A stretch of DNA of 64,000 nucleotides from Isoetes taiwanensis (GCA_021234155.1 JAJEKV010000002.1:9202409-9266408); one strand, 5' to 3'. Shown: positions 11,082 to 21,787, numbered from the stretch's first letter. Translations and numbers: made by a program. Notes: generated by a model not told the origin, from the letters alone.

Positions 11082-11549
11082 CTAAGTACTACCCATGGTC
11101 AGGAAATTTTTATATTTCATGCATGACATTTCTTCCAAGACGAGGTTGTAGTTGGAGCCAAATGCCATGATATTGGTACTAATGTTGTTGATTAAATGAA
11201 GAGATCCATTGAAGGCAGCCGTCTCATCATTTGATAGGAGATCAACACTCATTGGTACTTTGAACTTGCTCCATAGCTCTATTGCTAGACCTTGATCAAG
11301 AAGTAGCATGGCAAAAAAAAACCACAATTGTGTGGGACTCAATGATAGAGAAACTGCTTCTTCCATGACTAATACTGCTTCATTATATGCTGCGAGTAAC
11401 CCTTCCTCCTCTGCAGCTTGCTGGTAAGTTTCATATTGTTGTTCATTGATGATCCTTAGCTCATTCCATGTCCTTGCAGGGCGACGTAGCAGGATTTGCC
11501 TCAAGTAAAATGCTTCTTCTACTCGAGGCAAGAGCAATGTATCCTGCAT
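11082..11549 (-). pseudogene. Helitron linker between Rep and helicase, decayed
   Basis: A 155-residue frame with EEAFYLRQILLRRPARTWNE and YETYQQAAEEEGLL. This matches the well-conserved Helitron stretch where intact proteins read like GExFYLRxLLxxxxGxxSFxDLRTxxG and xxxFxxAxxxxGLL. Between Rep and helicase this region forms part of the N-terminal side of the motor. It lies directly upstream of the helicase frame (11073), with a frameshift between them. It is intact enough to leave no doubt about the family but lacks a continuous reading frame. Confidence 0.8.
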
Positions 11550-11716
11550 ACAATTGGTTTCTTTACTCTCCTCTTCACTATGCTTCTCATGAACCCCTCT
11601 CGCTCTTGTTCCAAATGAGTTCCATATTTCATAGCCAATGTTGGATTATATGTAGTTAGCAAGTATTGTTCGTAATATTGAATATACGTGAAGGCATCAA
11701 ACTTGAGATTCAGAGG

Positions 11717-12660
11717 TCATAAGAAATATCGATCTAATAACGACCTTGTGTTTGAATGTGTTAGATGTAGGGGTAGGCATTTGACAGCAGGAGACTTATT
11801 TGTTATGTCATATGACATTGTTTTCCACGCTGCTTCTATTGCTGATGGATAACGCACCCTCAAGTAATCTTGTATTTCATCCTTAGCAGGTCTCCTAGTT
11901 GCTTGTTCAGATGATGCAGGCATTGATTGTTGGCTAGTAGTATTTTCTCTTTGATCATTATTCCTCGACGAGGATTCTATGTCCCTTTCACGTTCATCAC
12001 CTAATGATGATGATATAGAAGTTGAATGCCTATCCTGGGATACCCAAAAATTAGCATTGTCAAATCCCTTGTAGATGTAACCATAAAGATAAGAGAATAC
12101 ATGAACTGTGGATGCAATGTCTACCATAATGTGACAATTCAACTCATGCAGGAGGAAAGCATTGTAGGGAACCACCCATACGTCATCTATACTCTTCCTC
12201 CTGTATTGTACGTAGCCTTCGAATCAAGATACGTTGTTGGGTTGATGTCCTTCGAGTATTTGTGACAACAGGAATTGCCATTCGGAGAACACCTTTCTGT
12301 GTGTCTGCGTATCATGAATTTTGGACTTCTGCACGAAGGACTTAATCAGTAGGCAATTCAGCAGAGATGATATCATCAATGCATTCGATTGGATGTCAGG
12401 TTCAGTATGCAAGACGAGACGGGCATGTGGCAATCCACGTTTTTGAAATTCTATTATTGTTATCACATATGATATGCGTTGAAAGAATTTATGAAGAAGT
12501 TCCTTCAATCGTTGCAATCGTCCCTAAAAGCATCAGATAACAATCATGGGAACATCTGATGCATTTTGTCCAGGTCTGAGTCTGGCTCTTATTTCTGGCC
12601 AATCTGTATTTGTAGTCATAGTAGTGAATAATGTTGGACGACCTTTTGATCTAGACAGTG
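11717..12660 (-). pseudogene. Helitron Rep: N-terminal and HUH regions, decayed
   Basis: At about 12657-12540 the minus strand reads KGRPTLFTTMTTNTDWPEI and RLRPGQNASDVP, the typical Helitron segment before the Rep nuclease. The frame at 12517-12224 contains VITIIEFQKRGLPHARLVLH. The HUH metal-binding motif should read GLPHAH; here the second His is Arg, which would abolish metal binding. The frame at 12175-11717 has VPYNAFLLHELNCHI, then YLYGYIYKG, and further on DEIQDYLRVRYPSAIEAAW, the family's segment carrying the catalytic Tyr region. Multiple stops separate the pieces. A Ser/Glu/Arg-rich insertion (SSSLGDERERDIESSS) sits inside the last frame. Confidence 0.8.
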
Positions 12661-12860
12661 CCAATGCATCTGCGACTTATACAGAGCACCACCTCTGACA
12701 CCTTAAGATATCCACAGATATTGTTGTTAAAAAACTTCTGGCAAGCCGTATAAAAGATATTACCAGTTTCTAGTTCATCACAGGAAGAAGGCTTACTGTA
12801 GAAGACATCTGGGGATTCTAGATCAACATAGATTGGTTGCAGATCATACATGCATCAATA

Positions 12861-13264
12861 GATACGAAATCTTCATGAAAATGTGGTTATTTACAGTAAA
12901 CATCATATGGCTCTAAACACCTGTAATCTCATGATGTTTACTCAAAAAATGCTAGATATGCCTTATTGTGATCTCTTCCATGAAATTCATGAATCATTTG
13001 TCTAACTGTTGGCTCCAACCACTATGTCAAAAACCTGACAATTTCATTCCAGGTGTTAAGCTGGAGTAACGCATTTAGTGATAATAGGGACCAAAAGCTT
13101 GTGCCTACTTTAAACATCGACTACAATTTGATGTGTATATATTTTTACAGATCTCCTAGAGATACTGCTACTACTGCATATGTAGTGCACCACGGACCTG
13201 TTGTTGACATTTCACATTGAAAGTGAAATGGGAAACCAAGAATTGTACAGATAGCTATAGAAAC
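12861..13264. other. No gene seen
   Basis: No recognisable coding or repeat feature. It may be the 5' flank of the Helitron relic. Confidence 0.3.
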
Positions 13265-13513
13265 ATGGTCTTGTTCCAATGCAATCCTTCCAATTTCACG
13301 CGCATGCCAACCATCAAATCAAAGGTCATGCCCAATGCCAAGTTCAAATTCAAACTTATATATCTCAGCCTAATCTTAGATGTTCAAAAGCATTCGTCAA
13401 GGGATTTGAAATGGCATAAATGTCATGTCAAATAGATATGGAGCAAAACAGAAATAAAAATCGTTCTAACTTCCACAAGAATAGGTCTATTTGAACATAA
13501 TTCTTGATTCATA
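13265..13513. repeat. Repeat A, copy 3
   Basis: About 250 bp, close to 90% identical by eye to 6047-6315. It includes CAATGCCAAGTTCAAATT, CATTCGTCAAGGG and AGAATAGGTCTATTTGAAC, and ends at CTTGATTCAT. No coding capacity is evident. Confidence 0.75.
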
Positions 13514-13994
13514 AGTGAACCGGTGAGATTGAATCAACGGTCCATGACTGTAATACAATAGTCTAAAGAGACCCATACTGTCGAGAACAATAAAGAAGAG
13601 ATACCCAAAAAGGCTCCACAATTCATGAACATTACAATCAATAACTTTACAAACTTTAAAGCCAATTCACCAATGACATGGCTCATTTTGCAGTTCAAAA
13701 GAAGTTGGCTCACCACGCATTAAACAGGTATCTTTGACCTGTTAAAATAATAACAAAAACCATCTTCTGCAACAATATTTTTACAAGGAAATGCAAAGGG
13801 CAATGTGAAATACAGAAAACGCAATGGTGCAAGACAAACACAATGCTAATGCTCAAGTTTCCATAAATATGAGTTTCTAGTCAGACCATGCCTTATACAT
13901 GTCCCTAGATACTCACCCTGCTGAGTTTGTTTGTATTTGCAACGAAAGCTCTTGGGTGTTAAAATAATAAAAAATAGGACGTTCTGATATTGCT
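13514..13994. other. No gene seen; possible 3' flank of the gene at 14161
   Basis: AT-rich, without recognisable product. It lies downstream of the minus-strand gene, so a 3' UTR may reach into it. No AATAAA on the minus strand is obvious. Confidence 0.3.
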
Positions 13995-14072
13995 TACCCT
14001 GCCATGATGACTTTGCATTAGATGTCTCCCCAAGATCAGACTTTGATGGGGCTACCAGCAGATGCTACTGCT
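13995..14072 (-). repeat. Decayed duplicate of the terminal coding segment of the gene at 14161-15414
   Basis: The 75 bp around CATTAGATGTCTCCCCAAGA and GATGGGGCTACCAGCAGA repeats 14152-14222 with about 80% identity by eye. That segment encodes the last two dozen codons of the neighbouring gene. Read on the minus strand, this copy gains one base near GGGGCTACC and stops early, so it would not encode the same C-terminus. It may be a degenerate tandem duplication or a relic alternative last exon. Confidence 0.65.
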
Positions 14073-14160
14073 ATCCCACATGTATGCCTTTTTTAGTTAA
14101 AACCTTACTTGAATCTGTACTTGCATTTGCAATAAGCTATGTGCAATATGGCTTATGCTG

Positions 14161-15414
14161 CTATGACGACTCCGCATCAGATGTCTCCCCAACATCACAC
14201 ATTGATGGGCTACCAGCAGCCTGTGCATCATCTAATAGTAGACTCCGTGCTCTACTTGACAACCTTCCACCTTGGCCTGGGAAGATCCCATGCACAGGTG
14301 AGCCCAAAACTTCAGGACTTTGATCAATAAGTAGCTCACAGTTTTGTGCTGTTGTCAAATAAAAACTGCAGTTTGGGGCATTTTTCAGATTCTTTTGACC
14401 TGTGGAATCAGCAGATGCTAACCCACCACCTGGGGAAGAAACACGCATTTGGGATGCCCGCAAAAGGGCGGCACGACGAAGGTCTGCTGGTTGACAAGGA
14501 TCACTTGGGGAGGGAGGGAGGCGGCCATCTGCATCAGCAGAATGTTGACGGGCTAAGGTGCATGAAACTGGGGCAGATACTGGATGCGAGAACATATATG
14601 ACCTGAGGAGGGAATGAGGGATATGGTTGTTGCTCCAAAGCGCCTTTTCAGGAGACATAGGGCTTGCTGGGCTTGCTAACAGCGAATCAGGAACAGAAGC
14701 TATGCAATGCTGAGGCGTCTCACCTCCACGGATCATCCGATAGCCAACACTCTCATCACTATCATCTGACATGGGTGAGTCTACAGCTGATATATCTTCC
14801 CTGAAATTTTAAAAAACAATGTTACAAAGTTACATAACCAACTGATAGCACTAGCAAATTGACAAATTATAGAGTGCTTGTTATCATAACTAGCCCCGTA
14901 TTTATATATTGACATAGTGAAATTATATGTGAGAACAAAACGGAACATGAAAATAGACTATTTAAATACAACTACATACCCATGACTGCGGAAGGAAGAA
15001 ACAGATCTTGAAATTCCCCCTGTTTCTATTTGCGTTTCTATTTGTGTAGGGGAGTCTGTGGAACTGATCAATGGCAATGGTAGGCCTGCACCATCTGGAA
15101 GAGAGTCCACAACTTTTAGCCCATTAAGGCTGCATGAGATGACCTGCATAGATGCACATATGTAAATATTATGGAGATAAAAAAGCTTTTATTTTAACAA
15201 AATCAACGTCACTACTCAAGCCATCTTCAGTTGAATGGTAATGTCAAGTTCATTACGAGGCACTGCTCAATTATGTCCCAAGCACATGCCTCACTAGCTA
15301 GATTGCACACACCTCCGTTAAGTATCTTTTATGAACATGGTAATTGTCTAAGTAGACTTCATCTTCCTCTTCTCTCATTCTCTTGCCAATTCGCGAAACC
15401 GAATCACCCCCCAT
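14161..15414 (-). CDS. Conserved plant protein of unknown function, three coding exons
   Basis: Exon 1 is 15414-15313 (ATG, MGGDSVSRIGKRMREEEDEV...). It ends at a GAG|gtgtgt donor in phase 0. Exon 2 is 15143-14980, from TATGCAG|GTC to CATGG|gtatgt, and reads VISCSLNGLKVVDSLPDGAG. Exon 3 is 14800-14161, from TTTCAG|GGA, with EDISAVDSPMSDDSDESVGY, DLRRAALLRASQMR and the C-terminal end GETSDAESS-stop. Phases join cleanly to give 301 residues without a stop. The protein is Ser/Pro-rich and probably disordered, with no signal peptide, membrane segment or enzyme motif. The KRYLTEV...SLNGL...DSLP signature is, from memory, that of a small land-plant family annotated as uncharacterised. A Lys/Arg-rich start (GKRMR) could help nuclear entry, but that is inference. 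It has an upstream untranslated exon and intron (separate entries). This is the only host gene here that looks intact. Confidence 0.75.
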
Positions 15415-15427
15415 CAGAAGCCTACCT

Positions 15428-16401
15428 CTGCAAGGAATTTGCCACCACAGTAATTAGGCACATGAAATAAATAAAGGACTTGCAACTAATGGCTAATCTA
15501 TAATCAATAAAACTTCTCCTCTATAAAATGCATTCTGAAAGCCAATGAGAAAGGATAAAAAATGGCATTCCATATATATCAATGGAAGATGCATAAATGT
15601 TGTATAATAATTGGCTTTCATAAAGATACCAACTGATAAGCATCACAACATAAATGTCAGGTTTGCAAAAGATTGGCATCGCCACAGCAGAGTTTGCTCA
15701 TCTGTATGCAGGGATCCTTGAACTTTGACCGAAAATTCCATACACATTTCTTTGAAATAGATCTAGAAGCAGTTTGCACCATGATGAGAAAACAGGTAAC
15801 ATCTTATAATCTTTTAATTGAAGGCCTGAGTGTATATTGATGTATAACTCTAACATCTTATAATCACTCTTGCATTTATGATCATTCAGCGCAAATGACT
15901 GTTGAGAGACAAATAGTATCTCAGAATTGAGGTTTATTCTTGCAGAACTAGATGGCTTGCAAGTGCGCTACTACATTCCAGTCATGATAATAAGCCGAGC
16001 TGCTTATGTGAATAGCTTGTGGACCAGCCAGTTTACATAGTGACCCTCCAGAAGCTCAATCTGATAGGAACTCAGAAGGTTATCTAGCAATTGTTTGATA
16101 TATTTAGTTATCCACATGTCTACATTGTTTAACCGTTAGAAATAATCGCATAAATGGTAATAGAACCACGACCCAATATTGCAGGTTCTAGGAAAGGACT
16201 CAATATGTTGAACTGTACTTGTTTCACACAGCAAGGTGATAAACCCTAACGCAAATCCTACTGTCGTACCTTAATGGCTTGGCCAAAGATCAAACGATTA
16301 CATCAAATGGCTAAATCAATGTTATTTCATCGGAATCCTGATACCACCAAAGAAGCGTTAGCTTTCCACAGAAAATCGGCGAGATATATTCCATAAATTA
16401 C
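15428..16401 (-). other. Probable 5'-UTR intron of the conserved plant gene
   Basis: An acceptor, ATTCCTTGCAG (ending at 15428), lies 13 nt before the start codon. A matching donor, AACAGAG|gtaattta, lies at 16402/16401. The intervening 974 bp is AT-rich with no coding feature, as expected for an intron. Long leader introns often raise expression of plant housekeeping genes; here that is only a suggestion. Confidence 0.5.
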
Positions 16402-16860
16402 CTCTGTTCAAATCGTGCTCCAAATCGCCGGATCTCATTCCGAAACAAATGGGGCCTCGAATTTAACTTTCAGAAAAAACCCAACTAAATAACAAGCCAG
16501 TTGGACAATTTCTTAAAGGAAAATGCAAAGCTTGGATGACCACAGGCACAGAAATAGATAGAACAAGGGACTCAAAAGTAGAGCTAAAAGGGCCCTTGCA
16601 GTGGCAATAAGCTTCTGGGTGGCAAGTTACGGTCCATTTAATCTCAACTATTTGTGCTGTGATGAGTTTTACTCCCAAAAATTGTAGATGGAAGCGGCAT
16701 TTGCAACAGCGGGAAATAGGGCTTCCCATTTCTTCGGGAGTTGGGTACGGCTCGGTGGTTGATACAGCTTCCCGGTATCTCGAGCTTGATTTGCCCAATG
16801 CCACGTGTCATCCGGTTACTGGTGGCCACTGACCTCCCGAAGCTAGTTGCCTTTGTATTT
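16402..16860 (-). other. Probable untranslated first exon and promoter-proximal DNA of the conserved plant gene
   Basis: This stretch has higher GC than the intron and ends in a good donor at 16402/16401. Two overlapping frames (starting at 16829 and 16804) have no recognisable family and would be upstream ORFs if transcribed. The transcription start is not defined by sequence. Confidence 0.35.
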
Positions 16861-17044
16861 CGTGGACGATAAAAATTGACACAAGAGAATATGATCCCAC
16901 CTTATCAAACTATGATGCCCAAAAGGGGCTTGGCCGTATCTAATTGATGAGTTTGTGGAATATTTGCAAGAAAACGAAGTCGTAAAGCAAACACATTAGT
17001 CTTAGTTTCTTGTGGCTTTATAATGTGGGCGAAATTAGGAATGG

Positions 17045-17056
17045 TATATTTATAAC
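17045..17056 (-). promoter_or_regulatory. Candidate TATA box upstream of the conserved plant gene
   Basis: The minus strand reads TATAAATATACC, a good TATA match about 190 bp upstream of the presumed first exon. The distance is larger than the usual 30 bp unless that exon starts further upstream, so support is weak. Confidence 0.25.
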
Positions 17057-17399
17057 ATAAGATTTTCAAATGTTTGATGGGGGTATTGGTATGTGATCAC
17101 CATTTTTTGATGACATGGCAAACCGAGATTCCCTAACCCTAAATATTGGGCATATTGAGTTCAGGATGCCCGGTTCGACGGCTTCTTTAGTTCTTCCCTT
17201 GGGGTGCTCGGATGGCGAAACTTCGTGACGATGGTCGTTGCTGTCTTTGTTTCCCTTATTTGAGTCAGGTATAAGCCGGGTCGCTGGGCGCTGGGGAGCC
17301 AGGTATTGTTGAAGAAGACATAGGTAAGCTACCCCGGATTTTTTTTTTCTCGTGGCATTGTTTTGTTTCTTGTGGCTTTCGCCATGTCTATGAAGAGGG

Positions 17400-18650
17400 C
17401 AGCGAGAAAGGGGAAGAGGGTTAGTTCCTCCTGCCTACATTAGCCATATCTTGAATGTCGGGTTCTTCCAATTCCCAAGAGAATGGCCATGATTTACGTG
17501 TTGAGTAGGATTTGGAACCTCACATAGATGTGGAGTGTTACCTTAGGTTTGTCTCAAGTGGGGATGTCCCCGTGAGTTTTTATGATGGCCTTGGTGGGAT
17601 TTTTGCAACCCAGTGTGTTCTTTGGAGCCGTGGCCAGCGGAACGTGGTACTCTGTAGATCATTTGCATTGTCAGTCATTTTTTTAGAGCCCGCTTTAAAA
17701 GCCCTAGGGGCCATGAATGATGCCAAAAGACTTTAATTGGGTTTGTAAGCCTCCCTGGGTGTGATCTTGGTCTCAGAAAGCCAAGAAGAACACTTTCTAT
17801 TGTTTTGAGGGTATGATTGGTTATTGTATGAAGGATGTGGAAAGGGTTCACTATATGCGCCATCTTCGCAATGTAGTGAGGCTACCATCGAAAGGTAAGG
17901 GATTCTGTATTTGAGATGGGAGTTTGGTGATACCAAAAACTTAGTTGTTTTTGATAATAAGAATTTGTTGAATCGAAATGCCCATTTTGTTAACTATCAT
18001 GGGAACCGTGAAATTGACCGCTAGTTTGTTGTTTACGATAATCCCTTATCGCTCGAGTTTACATGAATCCAAATTTTGGATTATCCCTTCCACATCACCT
18101 ATGGAGAATGAGCTGCGGTCGTGGCTACATGGATTAAGTGCCACCCTCGCATGCCCCTGATATGAGGACTATTTTGTTTGGGTCGTCACTGGTTTGTGCC
18201 CAGCCAAAGCTGGGTGGGCTGGGAGGAGGCGATGGGATGATGCCATTCCCTATTGATGAGCAAGACAATAACCTTCGGGATATTTGTTATGATTCTTATA
18301 GTCGTGGCAGTTGGATGATGTTGTCATTCTTTGAACCTCGGTGTGGATTTCATCCCCTGCACAAAGTGGGTTATTCCACCATAGTCAAGTGAGTGATGAT
18401 ATTGGTTGCCCTCGATTATGGGTTTGGGTTTTTCATGGGTTTGTTTGTTTTTAGTTGCGGGGAATATGGAGATCGGATGGGGAGGCGCTGTTCGGGCGGA
18501 GCAAACCCGCCTTTGTTGGTTGGGACTCTTTTATTTCTTAATCATTTGTTGAAGCATCACATCCGGATCCCTGCTAGTTATTGTTCCGAGCCCGAGGCCG
18601 TTTTTTGTACTCAAAGTTTGTTAATAGTATTATCCAAGTTGAACTGAGGC
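17400..18650 (+). pseudogene. HUH-endonuclease (Replitron-like) transposase relic
   Basis: Readable pieces in several plus-strand frames follow one order. About 17512-17620 gives PHIDVECYLRFVSSGDVPVS. At 17657-17674 DHLHCQ is a good HUH metal-binding motif. At 17777-17860 there is KKNTFYCFEGMIGYCMKDVE and then HYMRHLRN. After a one-base frame change, 17862-18000 gives SEATIER, TKNLVVFDNKNLLNR and HFVNYHGNREIDR. GYCMKD puts a Tyr (codon at 17822) and Lys about 50 residues after the HUH, as in Rep-type nucleases. Near 18080-18150 DYPFHITYG and WIKCHPRMP continue the frame. The nearest pattern I know is the Rep of Replitrons and related rolling-circle elements. No helicase is visible, unlike a Helitron. 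Frameshifts and stops make it dead. The family call is inference. Confidence 0.5.
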
Positions 18651-19900
18651 ATAGGATTATCCTTTATCCTTTGCTCGAAGCAAACAAGAGGGTTTGTATA
18701 ATTGAATGCTATTTATTAGGTGGGATCAATTAGAGTGCCGTTTAAAGGATTTATGTTTCGCTCTTATATGAGCCTTGCTAGGAGTGCGCGTGCAGAATTG
18801 GCAACTAGATGAACTTATTAGGCATGCACGAGTGGCTCAGCCTATGGGTGATGTTTTCGTATGCGTTCTTGTGTATGGGCGAGAAGGAGCCGTTATGGTT
18901 TATAAATAAGGGGTTGTTTATCTTCTAGAATATCTTTATTGAATCTGTTCTTGATGGAGTTTGGCGACAATTATGATTTTTGACACGCGGTTAGAACTCA
19001 TTTGCAATAGGTCAACCTGTATAATGCCTGAAACTTCTTAATGCTGCTTTGTTTGAGTCAATATGTTGATACTAACTTGTTTTAATTTGTTAGTGGTTGC
19101 TTCCCCTAGGCATACCAGGTATCCCTCTTGACTCCTAGTATGCCCGGGGAACTTCTCTCCACTCATCATTTTATTTGGTCGCTCGCTAATTTTGAGATAT
19201 TGTATTTATTCAATGGTTTTAGTGAAATGTTAGGTTAGCCAAATGTGGGGAGGTTTCCATCTGAAGCATTTGAGGGCTAAAATTAGCCCCATGGCATATG
19301 CTCTGAGATATGCCAACATCCAATGGCCCCAAAAAATTTATAGACACCCCAAACGATAATACACCCCAAGTTGTTTCTTTTTAAAGAATGATCAAGTTGT
19401 TTCTTTTTTGCTTTACTCGCATCACTGTTATATAATTCTTTGAAAAAGTAAGATGCGTTATAAATGAAGCTGGATTACTAAAGGAAACATTAAAGGTTAT
19501 TTTGTAATAAAAGTGGAAAATTAAGCTGGAAGTTAAGGGAACAAAATTATTTCTCACGTTTTATGCTCCATCCACATTGCTCACTTTGTTTTACTGCATT
19601 GTATGTTTAAGAATAATGGCTCAGTTTGTTGTACGGTGTAAGCCTACGTTTATAATAAGTTGTGTTGCTTTTGCCCTGCTGTAGTCCCACCGTTGATGTT
19701 GCTAGTGGATGTTTTAATATAAATTGCTAGCAGCTAATTGTACAAATATTTACAATTCCTTTTTGGATCGAGATTACTAGTCATGATGCAAAAGGTGTCC
19801 GTTGAGGCGGTCCTCTTTTGTATTATGGGTCTTAGATCTAGCGAATATTATGAAGTGTCATATTTTCATAACTGAACATGCTAAGACAATGTCAAAATAG
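18651..19900. other. No recognised gene
   Basis: Could include the 3' side of the HUH element; no terminus is visible. A short palindrome, GGGCTAAAATTAGCCCC, lies at 19271-19287. Confidence 0.3.
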
Positions 19901-19905
19901 CACAC

Positions 19906-21222
19906 GTTGGAAAATTCAAAAAGATGTGACCAAGTATCCTTTGATATAGCCTTGTTGTGCTTTATATCGTTAAAAAAAGACAGAAAACTATGGTAAAAGT
20001 ACCAAAGTAGACTTACTTGTAAGAACTGACACCATTGTTCCATTAGGGGCCAAGGTCTATTACAAAACAGCAGCCGCCACATTGCTATGGTTGTGGTTGC
20101 ATAGTGACTTTTTGACCCCTCGTTAAGCCGCTTTGGAACTATAAGTGAACCATCTCATAAATTTTTAACTCACAAATATACACAAATCTCGGTCCTAGAA
20201 CCCAAACACACCTTTCCTTTACCGGTTGAAGCAAAATTGTACATTTCACTTAAATTTATGCGCACAAAGGAATGTACTTCCATAATCACTTAAAATCAAA
20301 AGTCAAGTGATAATGCATTCATAAGCTCTTTCAATAACCTAAGAACTGAAACAATTTAATAACATCGAATCAAATGATAGTGCCTTCCAACAAATTTGTA
20401 ATTAATCAACACAAAGGAAGGTAATTCCATGACTTTGCAAAGGAATAAAACTTTTGTGAAATTTCATTTATCCTTCATGGATATAAGGAGAGTTTGAAAC
20501 CATACATTCATTCTAAGTTCTGGCTTACGAAGCATAGGAAGTAGACTTCAACTTATTAATAGCATCTACCCCTGAGTCGTTGTTTGTGAGAGTTCAGAAA
20601 TTTATAACAAAACACATGCAAAAGAACAAAGTTAACTTGCTTTTCCCCAATGCCCGTAACCCTCCAAGAAATTTTGCCTTGAAAACTCACACATCGTGAT
20701 AGATTTCATAATGCCAGAAATGATGAGTCATTAATTTGAAATAACTATGTGGGTTTCAGACATCTCAAGGAACCTCTTTTCAGATTCATGAATCAATGTT
20801 TCTTATATTCAATTGTGCAAGAAGCTTTTCAAAGGAACTGGAAACAACTCAAAAGGCATGGGAACAAAATATTGAGCTGGCATTAAGTTGCTACAATACT
20901 AGTGCTTCAATGTTATCTACACAGGTAGTTAGAACAAAACAGACCCATGAAAACTAAGTAATACTACTAACCACATTCTCACACATCTTTTGTTTTAACT
21001 GGAGAATGCCATACACTGGAGAAAATTTAAGTTAATTATGGGTCAACCTGCAATATGAACGATCGGTCTGAGAACAAAAAGCAAGAAGATAGGTATCTAT
21101 CATGAAACAATAAGAAGGAACAATCATGAACTGATAGATTGGTTGAAAAGCCTACCTGTAAATCTTCACAAAATAGAGAAATACCGTCAGCTAAAATCAT
21201 ATCTGACCGCGTATTTATCGAT
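19906..21222 (-). pseudogene. DCN1-like (cullin neddylation, PONY/DCUN1 domain) gene relic
   Basis: DCN1 proteins promote transfer of NEDD8 to cullins. Exon 21222-21156 reads IDKYAV, a frameshift, then DMILADGISLFCEDLQ and a gtaggc donor. The next acceptor (ATTGCAG at 21048) starts VDP, exactly the family's QVDP junction, and is followed at once by a stop. About 20110-20017 reads TIAMWRLLFCNRPWPLMEQW and CQFLQ, then gtaagt. 19959-19906 reads HNKAISKDTWSHLFEFSN, then gtgtgc. These match the domain's RxWPLxDxWCxFLQ and HNKAISxDTWxxLLEF core. A weak KFYSFAKSW near 20450 may be another exon. The N-terminal UBA part, the middle exons and the C-terminal EGAWPxLIDxFVE part are absent or unreadable. 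The 48-57-bp intron between the last two pieces is too short for normal splicing. It is a pseudogene or a transduplicated fragment. Confidence 0.75.
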
Positions 21223-21295
21223 CTGCTCACATATCACATTTGAATCAAAGCCATGGATTGGACGGAACGAAAGAAAAGGAAGCATTCGTGCCACT

Positions 21296-21400
21296 GCCAT
21301 AGGCCCAACCCAAAGGCACATCGCAGGCGAATCCTCACCGTCTAACTGTCATTGGGCCTCACAAAAACCCTAAAAAAGCCCAACCCATCGCATCTGCTTA
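21296..21400 (-). promoter_or_regulatory. Telo-box and site-II-like promoter region
   Basis: On the plus strand AAACCCTAA (21365-21373, a telo box) is followed by AGCCCAACCC. GGCCCAACCC (about 21301-21310) and TGGGCCT (about 21353-21359) lie nearby. Telo boxes combined with TGGGCY site-II elements are typical of plant promoters for ribosomal and proliferation-linked genes. The position directly upstream of the DCN1-like relic suggests this was its promoter. Confidence 0.45.
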
Positions 21401-21686
21401 CATAGGATGCTTGCATAGGATATTCCGGGGCATATTATCCTCAAAACAAATCCAAGCCTTCAAACCGTCACTCCACCCTCCAACAAGAGGGTTGCCCCCT
21501 ACGAGCAACCCAAAAAGGAGGGATAAAAAAATACAAGAGCCTTTAGAATAGTTTACTATAACAGATCAGACCTATCAAAACAGACTTCCAAAGTAAAAGC
21601 ATAAGGAATATTGGAAGTGTGGCAGTCACTCCAGAATGTGGCTGCTTCAAGGAAAAGGAGCAAGCACATGCTCATATCGGTATGTA

Positions 21687-21787
21687 TTGGGGAATGGAAG
21701 GGGGGAGCCCCTTTCCGGCCCGCGACCGGCGGCAGCTGGGAGGGGTCCCTTCCAAACCGGAAAGGGGCGCCCCCTTTCATTCCCCAA
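21687..21787. repeat. GC-rich inverted repeat (about 31-bp arms)
   Basis: The left arm starts TTGGGGAATGGAAGGGGGGA (21687-21717). The right arm (21757-21787) is its near-perfect reverse complement ending CATTCCCCAA. About 40 bp of GC-rich loop separates them. It could be a small foldback element or an element terminus. Confidence 0.75.

Larger units (their letters stand above)
9985..12860 (-). mobile_element. Helitron (Rep-helicase) relic
   Basis: Successive minus-strand frames, read from 12.86 down to 9.99 kb, follow the order of a plant Helitron protein: N-terminal Helitron domain, HUH Rep region, linker, SF1B (Pif1-like) helicase core, helicase C-terminus. Helitrons move by rolling-circle replication using the Rep nuclease and a 5'-3' helicase. 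Frames are broken by stops and frameshifts, so the copy is dead. I could not fix the 5' TC and 3' CTRR ends with their hairpin; the bounds given are those of readable coding sequence. Separate entries describe the domains. Confidence 0.85.

Noticed and set aside
14346-14606. 86-codon plus-strand frame
   Set aside because: Antisense to exon 3 of the supported minus-strand gene.
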